Below, one piece after another: positions 1 through 9,635 of a stretch of 64,000 bases of DNA (position 1 is its first letter; each line of letters begins with the position of its first letter). Position numbers and translations under genes: made by a program. Source of the DNA: CAVYXK01 sp963772445 (GTDB taxonomy: Bacteria; Pseudomonadota; Alphaproteobacteria; Acetobacterales; Acetobacteraceae); the NCBI GenBank assembly GCA_963772445.1, contig CAVYXK010000016.1, forward strand, positions 744,001 through 808,000, written 5' to 3'. The notes below the pieces were generated by a model, which ran no database searches, was not told the origin of the DNA, and worked only from the letters and a program-made list of their open reading frames with translations.

Positions 1-523
1 TGGCGATGATCACGCCGATCAGCCCCATCATCAGGAAGCTGCCCCAGCGGCTGAGATCGCTGCGCGTGGTGTAGCCGTAGATGCTCATCGCCGCGAAGGT
101 GCCGGCCGAGATGAAGAACACCCGCACGATCGAGGTGCTGGTGTAGATCAGGAAGATGTTCGTCAGGCTGAGGCCCATCGCCGCGCAGAACAGCCAATAG
201 AGGGTCTGCGCCATCTGCCGCGACAGCCGGTTCACCCCCAGGCTGAGCACCAGCACGAAGGCCAGCGGCAAGAAGATCGAGATCATCGCCAGCGGCGAGA
301 CGCTACGCACGACGCCCGCCGCGGTGGTGACCTCAGGATAGAATGCGTTGATCGCCGAGGTGTTGGCGATCAGGTAGGCGATGATGCCGGTCAGCAGCAG
401 ACCGGACGCCATCCAGTTATAGACCCGCAGCATGTACGCCCGCAGCCCCGCGTCCAGGACAGCGGAGGTAGCGGTGGCGCTGCGGGAGTCCGGGGACGCC
501 CGGTAGTCGGGACTATAGGCCAT
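1..523 (-). CDS. Bax inhibitor-1/YccA family membrane protein (partial, C-terminus off the window)
   Basis: Reading the minus strand from an ATG at 523 gives at least 174 residues with no stop before the window edge. The N-terminus is about 40 polar residues (MAYSPDYRASPDS...), followed by closely packed hydrophobic segments (near residues 40-60, 80-105, 115-135, 140-155). The segment pattern and phrases such as RVYNWMASGLLLTGI and YGYTTRSDLS..GSFLMMGL are those of the UPF0005/Bax inhibitor-1 family, inner-membrane proteins of about 230-250 residues linked to membrane protein quality control and ion leak. A gagga ribosome site lies upstream. It follows the ABC permease gene on the same strand after about 95 bases. 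The family call is by recognition; the exact role is unknown. Confidence 0.82.
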   Translation of the reverse strand, partial: MAYSPDYRASPDSRSATATSAVLDAGLRAYMLRVYNWMASGLLLTGIIAYLIANTSAINAFYPEVTTAAGVVRSVSPLAMISIFLPLAFVLVLSLGVNRLSRQMAQTLYWLFCAAMGLSLTNIFLIYTSTSIVRVFFISAGTFAAMSIYGYTTRSDLSRWGSFLMMGLIGVIIA

Positions 524-617
524 GGGTTCTCTGCATCCTCTCAGGCGGGTGATAACCCGCGCAGGCAACATTGGCGACAGGCCGGTTTTGTTCAAGCGCG
601 GCGACGTGAAGCCGGTT

Positions 618-3128
618 TTATTCGTTCCGCAGCCACGGCGCCGCCTTGGCCCGTAGTGCCGCCGCAGTGCCAGCATAGCCGAAGCCCAGCATCATGGCGA
701 GAGCCGCGATCAGCGTGCCGGCCAAGGCGCCGGGCAGGAATTGCCAATCGGCGTGCATCACATAGCGCAGCACGGCCCAACTCGCCAACGTCCCGACCAA
801 TGCCGCGACAGCACCCGCGGCCAGACCAAGCACACCGAATTCGACCAGCCAGGCCGCGCGGATCTGCGCCCGCGTGGCGCCGAGCGTCTTCAGAATGACC
901 GCTTCCCGCGTTCGGCGCTGCTGGCCGGCGGCCACCGCCCCGATCAGCACCAGAATGCCGGCGATCAACGTCACCGACCCCGCTGCGGCCAACGCCGCAG
1001 CGAGCTGCCGAACCAGGGTGGCGACGGCCGCCAGCACGCTCCCCACCTCGATGCCGGTGACGTTCGGCAGTGCATCGCTCACGCGGCGCAGCAACGTCCC
1101 CTGATCTGCGCCAGCGACCCGGACTGTGGCGATGTGCGTGTGCGGCGCCTGCGCAAGCAGGCCAGGACTCGCCACCAGCACGAAATTCAGACCGAGCCGT
1201 TGCCAGGCGATGTCGCGCAGGCTGGCGACGGTCAGCTCGATATCGCGCCCGAGCACGTTCACTGTGACCGTCCCGCCGACGCGAAGGCCCCATCCCTTGG
1301 CCAGCCCGGCATCGACCGAAACCAACGGCTTGCCCTGATAATCGGCCGGCCACCAGGATCCGGCGACCAGCCTTGTATCTGGCGGTGGTGTCGCGGCATA
1401 GGTTAGTCCGCGATCGCCCCGCAATGCCCAGCGCGTATCCGGCGTCGCCTTCACCTGCTCGGCGGGCACCCCATTCACTGCGACGATCCGCGCACGCAGA
1501 CTGGGAACCTGCGCCACGGATTCGACGCCCGGCGAGGAGCGCACCAGTGTCTCGAACCGGGCAAGCTGGTCCGGCTGGATATCGACAAAATAGAAGCTCG
1601 GCGCATCGGCGGGCAGTTCCCGCAGCACCTCCTGGCGCACATTGCCCTCGACAAGAGCGACTGTAGCCAACGTGGCGAGGCCGAGCCCCACCGAGATCAG
1701 CATCAGCGGCGTCGGCGCGCCGGGCCTGTGCAGATTCGCGACGCCCAGCCGGGCCCATGGGGTGTGTCGCGGTCGGATGGCGCGTGCCAACCGGATCATG
1801 GCGAGTCCGGCCAGCCGGAACGTTGCCAGCGTAACCAGCGCCGCGGCGCAAAACCAAAGCGCAAGGCGCCGGTCGGGGGAGGCGACGACCGTCAAGGCCA
1901 CCAGCGCCGCCGCCAGCCCGACATTGGCGAGAAGGATCGCGCGCGCCGGTCGGACGTGTTCCGGCAGCAGCGCGTCGCGGAACAGGGCGGCGCCGGGAAT
2001 GCGCGCGGCCCGGCCGAGCGGCCAGAGCGCAAAGCCGAGCGCGGTCAGTACGCCGTACGCTGCTGCAAGCACAAGCGGCCCCGCATAAACGCCGCTCACC
2101 GGCGGCACCGGCAGCACCTGCCGCAGCCAGCCCATCGCCGCCAGCGGCAGCGCCGCACCGGCAACGAGACCGGCCATGATCCCGGCGCAGGCCAGCGCCA
2201 TCACCTGGATCAGGCAGACCGCGAACACCAGACTGGAGGATGCACCAAGGCAACGCAGCGTCGCGATCGTCCGTGCGCGCGCCGTCAGCCAGGCGCGCAC
2301 GCCGTTGGCCACGCCGATCCCCCCAACCAGGAGCGAGGTCAGCCCGACCAGCGTCAGAAAGAGAGAGGTCTGGTCGATGAAGCGGCCGATCCCCGGCGCG
2401 GCGTCGCCCGGGCCGCGAATACGCCAGCCCTGGCCGGGGAACGCGGCCTCAATGGATGCCGCCATACCGGTCGCCGCAGTGGGATCCGGCCAAATCGCCC
2501 GCAGCGCGTAGCTCACCAGCGAACCCGGTACCACCAATCCGGTAGCAGGCAGCGCGTCCACATCAATCAGCACCGGCGCGCCGAGGATCACCGGGGTGGC
2601 CACCCGATCCGGTTCGGAAACCAGGACCGCACGCACGGCGAATGTCTCGGTCCCGAGCCGGGCGGCGTCGCCCGCGTGCAGCCCGAGACGGTCCAGCACC
2701 ACCTTGTCGGCTGCTAACCCGTATTGCCCGTTGCGCTTGCCGAGCGCGGTCGCGATTGGCTGTGCAGGATCGAACACGGGTGCGCCAACGAGTGGCCAGG
2801 ATTGGTCCACGGCGCGTAGCTCGACGAGTTGGCGTTCGCCGGAGGGCGCGACCAGCAATGATCGCATCTGCACCACCTCGGACAGCCGCGCCCCATGCGC
2901 CCGCAGCCAGGCTTGCAGTGCGGCCGGCGGCGGCTCGGCGCCGGTCCCTATTTCTATGTCGCCGCCCAAAATCTGCCGCCCGTTCGCTGTCAGCCCTGCA
3001 TCAGTGGCGGCGCGCAGCGTGCCGACCGCAGCGATCGCGGCGACACCGAGGGCGAGGCACAGCAGCACAATCCCGAGTCCGCGCACGCCACCGCGCAGTT
3101 CGCGACGGGCAAGGCGCAGCGCCAGCAT
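618..3128 (-). CDS. FtsX-like ABC transporter permease (YbbP type)
   Basis: An 836-residue inner-membrane permease. The start is placed at the ATG whose A is the last base of the upstream ATPase stop (TGATG), which implies translational coupling; the longer open frame upstream is not needed. It opens with MLALRLARRELRGGVRG and a first membrane helix, followed by a periplasmic domain, a central helix cluster (around residues 245-420 and 450-480), a second periplasmic domain and a C-terminal cluster of three helices. This is the two-copy FtsX/MacB_PCD layout of YbbP-like permeases, which are about 800 residues. With the ATPase and the divergent esterase it matches the tesA-ybbA-ybbP arrangement of enterobacteria. 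The substrate is unknown; lipid or lipoprotein handling is an inference. Confidence 0.88.
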   Translation of the reverse strand: MLALRLARRELRGGVRGLGIVLLCLALGVAAIAAVGTLRAATDAGLTANGRQILGGDIEIGTGAEPPPAALQAWLRAHGARLSEVVQMRSLLVAPSGERQLVELRAVDQSWPLVGAPVFDPAQPIATALGKRNGQYGLAADKVVLDRLGLHAGDAARLGTETFAVRAVLVSEPDRVATPVILGAPVLIDVDALPATGLVVPGSLVSYALRAIWPDPTAATGMAASIEAAFPGQGWRIRGPGDAAPGIGRFIDQTSLFLTLVGLTSLLVGGIGVANGVRAWLTARARTIATLRCLGASSSLVFAVCLIQVMALACAGIMAGLVAGAALPLAAMGWLRQVLPVPPVSGVYAGPLVLAAAYGVLTALGFALWPLGRAARIPGAALFRDALLPEHVRPARAILLANVGLAAALVALTVVASPDRRLALWFCAAALVTLATFRLAGLAMIRLARAIRPRHTPWARLGVANLHRPGAPTPLMLISVGLGLATLATVALVEGNVRQEVLRELPADAPSFYFVDIQPDQLARFETLVRSSPGVESVAQVPSLRARIVAVNGVPAEQVKATPDTRWALRGDRGLTYAATPPPDTRLVAGSWWPADYQGKPLVSVDAGLAKGWGLRVGGTVTVNVLGRDIELTVASLRDIAWQRLGLNFVLVASPGLLAQAPHTHIATVRVAGADQGTLLRRVSDALPNVTGIEVGSVLAAVATLVRQLAAALAAAGSVTLIAGILVLIGAVAAGQQRRTREAVILKTLGATRAQIRAAWLVEFGVLGLAAGAVAALVGTLASWAVLRYVMHADWQFLPGALAGTLIAALAMMLGFGYAGTAAALRAKAAPWLRNE

Positions 3129-3859
3129 CACGCCGGCGCGCCGGCCAGCGCGCTGCGCTCGATCCGGACGACCCGCCCGTCGGCGATATGCACGCACCGG
3201 CCGCAGCGCCCGGCCAAGCTGGGGTCATGGGTGACCAGAAGCAGGGTCGCCGCGCTCGCCGCGGTCTGCCGGAACAAGAGGTCCATCACCGCCTGCCCAG
3301 TCTCCTGGTCCAGATTGCCGGTGGGTTCGTCGGCCAGCAGCAAGGCCGGCGCCGGAGCAAGGGCGCGGGCGAGCGCTGTGCGCTGCTGCTCCCCACCCGA
3401 GAGCTGGCCGGGCAAATGGGTGAGGCGATGCCCGAGCCCGACTGCCTCCAGCGCTGCCCGGGCACGGGCAGCGGCGTCGCGCCGGCCGGCTAGCTCCAGC
3501 GGTACTGCGACATTCTCCAGCGCGGTCATGGTGGGGATCAGGTGGAAGGCCTGGAACACGATGCCGATGGCGTTCCGCCGCCAGCGCGCCAGCGCGTCTT
3601 CATCGAGGCCGGTGATCTCGCGGCCGGCGAAGTGGATGGTGCCGGCGCTGGCGCGCTCGAGTCCGGCCAGCACCATCAGCAGGCTGGTCTTGCCCGAGCC
3701 CGACGGGCCCACAAGGCCGACCGTCTCGCCGGCCTCGAGGTCGAGATCGATGCCGCGGAGGATGTTGACCGGCCCGGCGGCCGAAGGCACGGTCAGGTGG
3801 AGGCCCCGCAGTCGGACCAGAGACTCTGCGGTCGGCGGGGACGGCGGAATGGCATCCAT
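3128..3859 (-). CDS. ABC transporter ATP-binding protein (LolD/YbbA-like)
   Basis: A 243-residue soluble ATPase with Walker A GPSGSGKT (near residue 52), Q-loop in GIVFQAFHLIP, signature LSGGEQQR, and Walker B LLLADEPTGNLD, followed by the switch histidine in LLVTHD. The combination of DEPTGNLD and the short length is typical of LolD/MacB/YbbA ATPases that power FtsX-like permeases, here encoded immediately downstream with a one-base overlap. Its start codon lies inside the first codons of the divergent esterase gene, so the two transcripts must start within a very short shared region. Confidence 0.93.
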   Translation of the reverse strand: MDAIPPSPPTAESLVRLRGLHLTVPSAAGPVNILRGIDLDLEAGETVGLVGPSGSGKTSLLMVLAGLERASAGTIHFAGREITGLDEDALARWRRNAIGIVFQAFHLIPTMTALENVAVPLELAGRRDAAARARAALEAVGLGHRLTHLPGQLSGGEQQRTALARALAPAPALLLADEPTGNLDQETGQAVMDLLFRQTAASAATLLLVTHDPSLAGRCGRCVHIADGRVVRIERSALAGAPA

Positions 3860-4511
3860 CGCGGCAGCATATGGCCTCCTTCGACGATGCCGGAAGGCCG
3901 TGGCGGGCGCGGGGCTGATTGCCCTGCTCGGTGGCGCCGCGCCGGCTGCGCCGGTGCGGCTGCTGGTGCTGGGCGACTCACTCTCTTCCGGCTACGGCCT
4001 GCCGCACGACGAAGGATTCGAGGCCCAACTCGCCGCCGCGCTGAAGGCGCATGGCGAGAACGTATCGATAATCGACGGCGCCGTTTCGGGCGACACGTCG
4101 GCCGGCGGCCTGGCCCGGCTCGACTGGACACTAGCGGACGGAGCGGATGCCGCGATCGTCGAACTGGGTGCCAATGACGGGCTGCGCGGCGTCGAGCCGG
4201 CCGAGATGCGGGCGAACCTGACGGCGATCCTGGACAAGCTGGCCGCACGGCACATTCCGGTGCTGCTTGCCGGCATGTACGCCCCGCCCAATCTGGGCGC
4301 AGAGTACGAGGCGGAATTCCGCGCCGTGTTTGACGCGCTCGGGAAGCGGCCTGGGGTAATCTATGACCCGTTTTTCCTGGCAAGGGTTGCAGAAGTGCCG
4401 TCGCTGACCCAGCCGGACGGGTTGCATCCGAATGCCGAGGGGGTGCGGCGGATCGTCGCCCGCATCCTGCCGGAGGCGGAGCGGCTTATCGCCGAGGTAG
4501 ACAGGACATGA
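3849..4511 (+). CDS. tesA: TesA-like GDSL arylesterase / lysophospholipase
   Basis: A 220-residue exported SGNH hydrolase. The start at 3849 gives a signal peptide (basic RRCRK then a hydrophobic stretch ending near APAAP, about residues 10-33). Catalytic blocks are visible: block I VLGDSLSSGYGL with the nucleophile Ser, the Gly block in IDGAVSGDTSAGG, GAND (block III) and DGLHPN with the Asp and His of the triad. Size and motifs match E. coli TesA (acyl-CoA thioesterase I / lysophospholipase L1). It is divergent to the ABC pair, as in E. coli, and overlaps the next gene by four bases (ATGA). Confidence 0.9.
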   Translation: MASIAAAYGLLRRCRKAVAGAGLIALLGGAAPAAPVRLLVLGDSLSSGYGLPHDEGFEAQLAAALKAHGENVSIIDGAVSGDTSAGGLARLDWTLADGADAAIVELGANDGLRGVEPAEMRANLTAILDKLAARHIPVLLAGMYAPPNLGAEYEAEFRAVFDALGKRPGVIYDPFFLARVAEVPSLTQPDGLHPNAEGVRRIVARILPEAERLIAEVDRT

Positions 4512-5044
4512 GGCTGTTCGTCGCCATCGATCTTTCGTGGGAGTTGCGCGAGCGGTTGCGGGCGATGACGGCGCTCAGCATTCCCGGGGCGCGCTGGGTA
4601 GCGCCGGAGAACTACCATCTGACCCTGCGCTTCATCGGCGAAACCCCGGGCTATCTGGCCGAGGAGATCGACCACGCACTGGCCGCGCTGAAGGCGCCGG
4701 GCTTCGCGCTGACTCTGGCGGGACTTGGCACGTTCGGCAAAGGGGGGCGGGACAACTCGTTGTGGATTGGCGTGGAGCGCAATCCTTCTCTCGATCATCT
4801 GCGGGCCAAGATCGAGACAGCACTGCAACGCATCGGGCTGGAACCGGAACGGCGGCGCTTCGCCCCGCATGTCACGCTGGCACGTCTCGACAACGTGCCG
4901 GCGGCGAAGCTCGCCGGGTTCGTACAGGCCAATAATCTGTTTCGCGCCCCGCCGGTGCCGGTAGAGCATTTCACGCTATTCAGTTCGCGGTTGAGCAAGG
5001 AGCAGCCGGTCTATACGGCGGAAGTGGAATATCCGCTTGCCTGA
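4508..5044 (+). CDS. thpR: RNA 2',3'-cyclic phosphodiesterase (2H family, ThpR)
   Basis: A 178-residue protein with the two histidine motifs of the 2H phosphoesterase superfamily: HLTLRF at about residue 38 and HVTLAR at about residue 120, flanked by the usual RLFVAIDL start and GTFG region. Members hydrolyse 2',3'-cyclic phosphate RNA ends or ligate 2'-5' RNA in vitro; the cellular substrate is uncertain. The ATG overlaps the esterase stop (ATGA), so the two are probably co-translated. The gap to the convergent MFS gene (5045-5289) holds nothing I recognise. Confidence 0.9.
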   Translation: MRLFVAIDLSWELRERLRAMTALSIPGARWVAPENYHLTLRFIGETPGYLAEEIDHALAALKAPGFALTLAGLGTFGKGGRDNSLWIGVERNPSLDHLRAKIETALQRIGLEPERRRFAPHVTLARLDNVPAAKLAGFVQANNLFRAPPVPVEHFTLFSSRLSKEQPVYTAEVEYPLA

Positions 5045-5289
5045 GCTTGTGGGGAACCGGCAGGGGTGGCGAGGTCATCCTCAAAGGCGGCTGGGACAGC
5101 TATTCTCATCGGCGTCTCGTTTTGCTGTATGTGGGATGCCGGATCATGTGATGAGATGATTTCGCGGAGAAACAACGGATGCAGGCTGGGACGCAGATGG
5201 CGTGGGGCCGCGGTGTAGAGGGCGGCGACATCGGCCTCGGCGGCGTTGGCCGGGTGCAGCCACGACAGTGCTTCGGCGACACCTCTACC

Positions 5290-6810
5290 TCAGATCCGAC
5301 GCACCGGTAACCACCACGCCAGCAGCATCGCGGTGGTGGTGAATACCGACACTGTCAAGAACGCCCCGCGGAACGCGGTTGCGATTTCGGTCTGCACTGT
5401 CGCACGCTGCGCCGCCGCGAGCCCCGCCAGCGCCGATGGTCCGCGCTCCACCAGGTCGGCGAAAATCGCCGCCGTATGAGGATCCTGCGCCGCCAAGACT
5501 GCGAACAGCACCGCGCCCACCAGCGCCGTCCCGAACACGGCGCCGACCGACCGCGAGAACTGGACCGACGCCGCCGCGGCGCCGAGGAACTTGGGCCCGG
5601 CCACCACCTGCACCGTCATCTGCACCACCGGCATCGCCGTGCCCGTGCAGCAGGAGATGACGGCCAGCGCCGCGATCATCTGCACCTGCGTCAGCTCCGG
5701 CGCGAACAGCGCGAGACACACCAAAGTCGCCATGCTGATCGCCAGTCCGATCGACGGCATGATCGCAGTGTGCCCAGTCCGCGCGATCATCCGCCCGGTG
5801 AACAACGAACCAAACGACACGCCGAGCGTCAGCGGCAGCAGCAGGAATCCGGAGCCGGCGGGTGATGCCCCTCGCACCACCTGCAGATACATCGGCAGGA
5901 AGCTCACCAGCGACACCGTTTGGCCGGCCACAAACGCGGCCATCAGGTCGGTTCGCCAGATGCCGGGCTGGCGGAAGAGCTGCACCGGCAACAGCGGCGA
6001 CGGAGCGCGCCGTTCCTGCCGGATCAACAGCACCGCCGAGCCGACCGCGACGGCGACCAGCGCCACGATGGCCGGCAACGCCCGCGCATCAAAGCGCTGG
6101 GCGCGCTCCAGCGCCAGCAACAGCGGCGCGATGAACCCGGCGAAAAACACCGTGCCCCAGACGTCGAACCGAAATCGCCCGCCGGAGCGCTCGGGGTGTG
6201 CCGGCAGGCGCAGCACCAGCGCCATCGCCACCAGTCCTAGCGGCAGATTGACCAGGAACACCGAAGGCCAGCCAAAATGCTCGGTCAGGAACCCGCCCGC
6301 CACCGGCCCGAACGTCGCCGCGGTGGCATAGGTGCCTGACAGATAGCCCTGGTATTGGCCACGTTGGCGCGGTGGCACTGCTTCTGCGATCAGCGCCTGC
6401 GACAGCGTCATCAGCCCGCCGCCGCCGAGCCCCTGCAACAGCCGCGCGCCCGTCAGCATCAGGATGCTGCCGGAGGCGGCGCACAGCGCCGAGGCAGCCA
6501 TGAATACCCCAATCGCCATGAACATCATGCGCCAACGTCCAAGCGCATCGCCCAGCCTGCCATAGACCGGCGCAGCAATCGTAGTTGCCACCAGGTACGA
6601 CACCACGATCCAAGAGACGCGCTGGACCTCGCCCAAGGACCCGGCGATGTCCGGCAGTGCGGTTGCCACAACGGTCTGGTCGAGCGCCGCCAGGAACATC
6701 GGCAGCATGATCGACGGAAAATAGGTCAGGAACTGGGAGCGCGCGCCCACCTGGGTCTTGTGCCGGCCGGCCGTGAACCTGCTTGTCTCCGTGCTGCCGG
6801 ACGGCATCAA
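5290..6810 (-). CDS. MFS drug/proton antiporter, DHA2 (EmrB/QacA) type
   Basis: A 506-residue multi-spanning protein, the size of a 14-helix DHA2 pump. It shows AALDQTVVATALPDIAGSLGEVQRVSWIVVSYL (N-terminal helix, motif D1 region; given here only as a landmark), the loop 2-3 motif GRLGDALGRWRMM and the helix 5 antiporter motif around GPVAGGFLTEHFGW. A cytoplasmic tail of about 30 residues precedes helix 1; a second ATG one codon in is equally possible. The gene is divergent from rpe across 253 bases with no obvious regulator gene nearby. Substrate unknown. Confidence 0.88.
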   Translation of the reverse strand: MMPSGSTETSRFTAGRHKTQVGARSQFLTYFPSIMLPMFLAALDQTVVATALPDIAGSLGEVQRVSWIVVSYLVATTIAAPVYGRLGDALGRWRMMFMAIGVFMAASALCAASGSILMLTGARLLQGLGGGGLMTLSQALIAEAVPPRQRGQYQGYLSGTYATAATFGPVAGGFLTEHFGWPSVFLVNLPLGLVAMALVLRLPAHPERSGGRFRFDVWGTVFFAGFIAPLLLALERAQRFDARALPAIVALVAVAVGSAVLLIRQERRAPSPLLPVQLFRQPGIWRTDLMAAFVAGQTVSLVSFLPMYLQVVRGASPAGSGFLLLPLTLGVSFGSLFTGRMIARTGHTAIMPSIGLAISMATLVCLALFAPELTQVQMIAALAVISCCTGTAMPVVQMTVQVVAGPKFLGAAAASVQFSRSVGAVFGTALVGAVLFAVLAAQDPHTAAIFADLVERGPSALAGLAAAQRATVQTEIATAFRGAFLTVSVFTTTAMLLAWWLPVRRI

Positions 6811-7063
6811 AGCTTCTCCTCGGGCCGGGCGCCGCTGGCGCCGCCTGCGTCCATCACTGACGGGTGGTATAATACCGGCCGATGGAAAGGGTGCCCTGCG
6901 GTCGGCGCAGCGGAACAGGCGGCAGATGGCCGGCGGGGCCGCACAAAACCAGCCGTGGCAGAAGGGGAACAGCCCTGACGGCGGGGAAGGGCTTTGACGG
7001 TGGGGCGGTCGCCACGCGCCGTATGAGTTGTGCCGGCACGAGGCCGGTGTCTAGAACCAGACC

Positions 7064-7726
7064 ATGCAGAAGATCATCGTCGCCCCGAGTCTGCTGGCCG
7101 CCGATTTCGGCCGCCTGAAGGACGAGGCGCAGGCGGTCGAGGCAGCCGGCGCGGACTGGCTGCATCTCGACATCATGGACGGCCATTTCGTCCCCAATAT
7201 CAGCTTCGGGCCCCCAGTCCTGGCGAGCCTGCGCCCGCACCTCAAGCTGCCCTTCGACGTGCATTTGATGATCGCGCCGGTGGACCCCTTCATTCCCGAC
7301 TTCATCAGCGCCGGTGCGGACCACATTCTGATCCATCCCGAGGCCGGCCCGCACCTGCACCGCTCGTTGCAGCTCATCCGCTCGCACAACAAGCGGGCCG
7401 GCGTGGTGCTGAATCCTTCGACGCCGCCGGAAGCGGTTGCGTGGGTGCTCGACATGATCGACACAATTCTGGTCATGACGGTCAATCCCGGCTTCGGCGG
7501 ACAGGCGTTCCTCCCCTCGCAGCTCCCCAAGATCTCCGCGCTTCGCCGGATGATCGACGGCACCGGGCGGCCGATCGCTCTGGCGGTCGATGGCGGCGTC
7601 ACCCCGACGACGGCGCGGGACGCGATCGCCGCCGGGGCCGACACGCTGATCGCCGGTACCGCGGTGTTCGGCTCCCACGATTACACTCAGGCGATCGCCG
7701 CTTTGCGCGGGCCTGCGAGCGGATGA
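7064..7726 (+). CDS. rpe: Ribulose-phosphate 3-epimerase
   Basis: A 220-residue TIM-barrel enzyme interconverting ribulose-5-phosphate and xylulose-5-phosphate. Recognised by APSLLAADFG at the N-terminus, the metal-binding HLDIMDGHFVPN, DVHLMI, the phosphate-loop region MTVNPGFGGQ and AVDGGV with the catalytic Asp. Length is normal. It overlaps the heparinase-like gene by four bases (ATGA). Its product, xylulose-5-phosphate, is the substrate of the phosphoketolase encoded 31 kb away, but the two are not linked genetically. Confidence 0.96.
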   Translation: MQKIIVAPSLLAADFGRLKDEAQAVEAAGADWLHLDIMDGHFVPNISFGPPVLASLRPHLKLPFDVHLMIAPVDPFIPDFISAGADHILIHPEAGPHLHRSLQLIRSHNKRAGVVLNPSTPPEAVAWVLDMIDTILVMTVNPGFGGQAFLPSQLPKISALRRMIDGTGRPIALAVDGGVTPTTARDAIAAGADTLIAGTAVFGSHDYTQAIAALRGPASG

Positions 7727-9325
7727 GCGGCGCCGACCCGCGTCGCTGGCTGCGCGACGCCCGCCGCGCCATGGCGCGGCTTCCCAGCCTGAGGATGGCG
7801 CGCATTCCCGATGCGCCGGCCTTGCCGGTCCGCGACCCCTGGCCTGGCGACGCGGTGCGTGGGGCGCGGCTGCTCAAGGGCGAGCTGGAACTGGGCGGCG
7901 CAATCCGTGCCCTGCGGCCGGGCGCCTGGACCGAAGGCGCCGCCACTTCTCTGCTGCGGGCGGCGGCCCACAGTTTCAACTGGCTCCGCGACCTGCGCGC
8001 GCTGGGCACCGACGCGGCCCGCCTGCGAGCCCGTTCGCTGGTCACCGACTGGATGAGTGCGGGCGCCGGCGATCCGGTCGCGCAACGGCCGGATGTTGCC
8101 GGCGCGCGGATCGCCGCCTGGCTCGGGCACTACGATTTCTTCTTCGCCGCGGCCGACGACGCGTTCCGTCAGCGGCTGATGAGCCGCTTGGTCGGCGACG
8201 CCCGCAGCCTGTCGGCCGCCTTGCCGGCTGAGGAACTCGACGCGCGCGCGCTGACCGCCCTGAAAGGGCTGATCGCCGCCGCCGTCGCGCTGCCCGAGCA
8301 TGCCGGCTTCCTGGCCCGTGCCCTGCGCTTCCTGCCGCAGGAGATCGCCCGCCAGATCCTGCCGGACGGCTGCCACGCCGAGCGCAGCCCCGCGGCCCAG
8401 CTTGCCGCGCTGCAGGACCTGACCGAGATCCGCGCGCTGCTGCAAGCCGCTCAGGCGCAGCCCCCATCAGCGCTGGCCAGCGCGATCGAGCGGATGGCGC
8501 CGGCACTGCGCCTGCTGCGCCACGGTGATGGCGGCCTGGCGCTGTTCAACGGCAGCAAGGAGGAAATCGAGCGCGCTGGTCGAGATGGTGTTGACTCAGG
8601 CCGGACGCAGCGGAAGGGGACCGTCCTCATTGGTCGATGGCGGGTTCCACCGGCTGGCCGCTGGCCGCACTGCGCTGATCGTCGATTGCGGCGCCCCGCC
8701 GCCGGCGGGCCTCGACCGCTACGCCCACGCCGGCACGCTGTCGATGGAGATGTCGGTCGGCCGCGATCGGGTGATCGTCAATTGCGGCGCCTTCCCGGCC
8801 GGCCCCGCCGAATGGCGCGACGCCACCCGCGCCACCGCGGCCCATTCGACGCTGGTGATCGCGGACGTGAACTCATCGGAGCTGAAGCCGGACGGGCTCG
8901 GGCGGCGCCCGTCCACGGTGGAGATGCAACGCCAGGAGGCCAATGGCGCGCACTGGCTGGAAGCGAGCCACGACGGCTGGAAGAAGCCGTTCGGCGCGGT
9001 GCACCGGCGGCGGCTCTATATGGCCGAGAGCGGCGAAGACATCCGCGGCGAAGACCTGGTGGAGGCGCCAACCCCGCAGCCGTTCACCTTACGCTTCCAT
9101 CTGCATCCGACCGTGCACGTCAACCTGCAACAGGACGGCGAGGCGGTGCTGCTGCGCCTGCCCTCGGCCGGCGGGTGGCGCCTGCGCGCCGACGGCGCCC
9201 GGATGACTCTGGAGGAGAGCGTCTATCTTGGCGGCCCCGAGCCCCGCCGGACCGAGCAGGTCGTGCTGACCGGCTATCCCGACGGCCCGCAGCAGGTGAA
9301 ATGGGCCATCAGCAAGGTGAAGTGA
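7723..9325 (+). pseudogene. Heparinase II/III family protein, frameshifted
   Basis: Starts at the ATG overlapping the rpe stop and runs in one frame through an alpha-rich N-terminal half (GPGAWTEG.. HSFNWLRDLRALG, HYDFFFAAADDAFRQRL) to HGDGGLALFNGSKEEIERA, then would leave frame. The continuation sits one base later in the next frame as LVEMVLTQAGRSGRGPSSLVDGGFHRLAAGRTALIVDCG and runs to the stop at 9325, including the conserved AHSTLVIADVNSSE and the beta-sheet C-terminus. The break lies at about 8562-8590. The joined product would be about 530 residues, normal for the family. Either a one-base insertion inactivates the gene or this is a sequence error; otherwise the reading frame is intact. 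Position next to rpe and upstream of a glycosyltransferase is common in Rhodospirillales. Confidence 0.85.
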
Positions 9326-9635
9326 TTTCGGTGCTCGGGGCCCTTGAACCGAGCAGGGTATCTGTTCCGACGAGGTCATACCGCAGAGACGCAGAGTGCG
9401 CAGTGGTTCAATATGCAGGTCACACAGGGCGGCGAACCGAAGAACCCGGCTTGATCGCGGATACCTGAAGGATGTTATCGTATCGCAACAGGATACCTGT
9501 TCGGCCTGCTGATATCAATTTCAACAATGCCCTGCCGAGGCTTCGCCGCTACGCATATCCTCTGCGTCCTCTGCGCCTCTGCGGTGAATCTTTCTTACGA
9601 CCCGCGCCCACGGACGTCGCGCCCGTTTCACCACC
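9326..9635. repeat. Intergenic stretch with an inverted GC-rich repeat pair
   Basis: No gene is visible in these 310 bases. A 24-26 base motif occurs twice in opposite orientation: accgcagagacgcagagtg.. at 9380-9403 and its near reverse complement ctctgcgcctctgcggt at the end of 9560-9585 (two or three mismatches). The inner motif cgcagag is itself repeated in each arm. Such CTCTGCG/CGCAGAG modules are a widespread bacterial intergenic repeat of unknown function; here the arms flank about 155 bases directly upstream of the glycosyltransferase. Confidence 0.6.

Noticed and set aside
592..2253. 553-codon open frame on the minus strand
   Set aside because: Arg/Ala/Gly-rich shadow of the FtsX-like permease; no family features, frame created by high GC.
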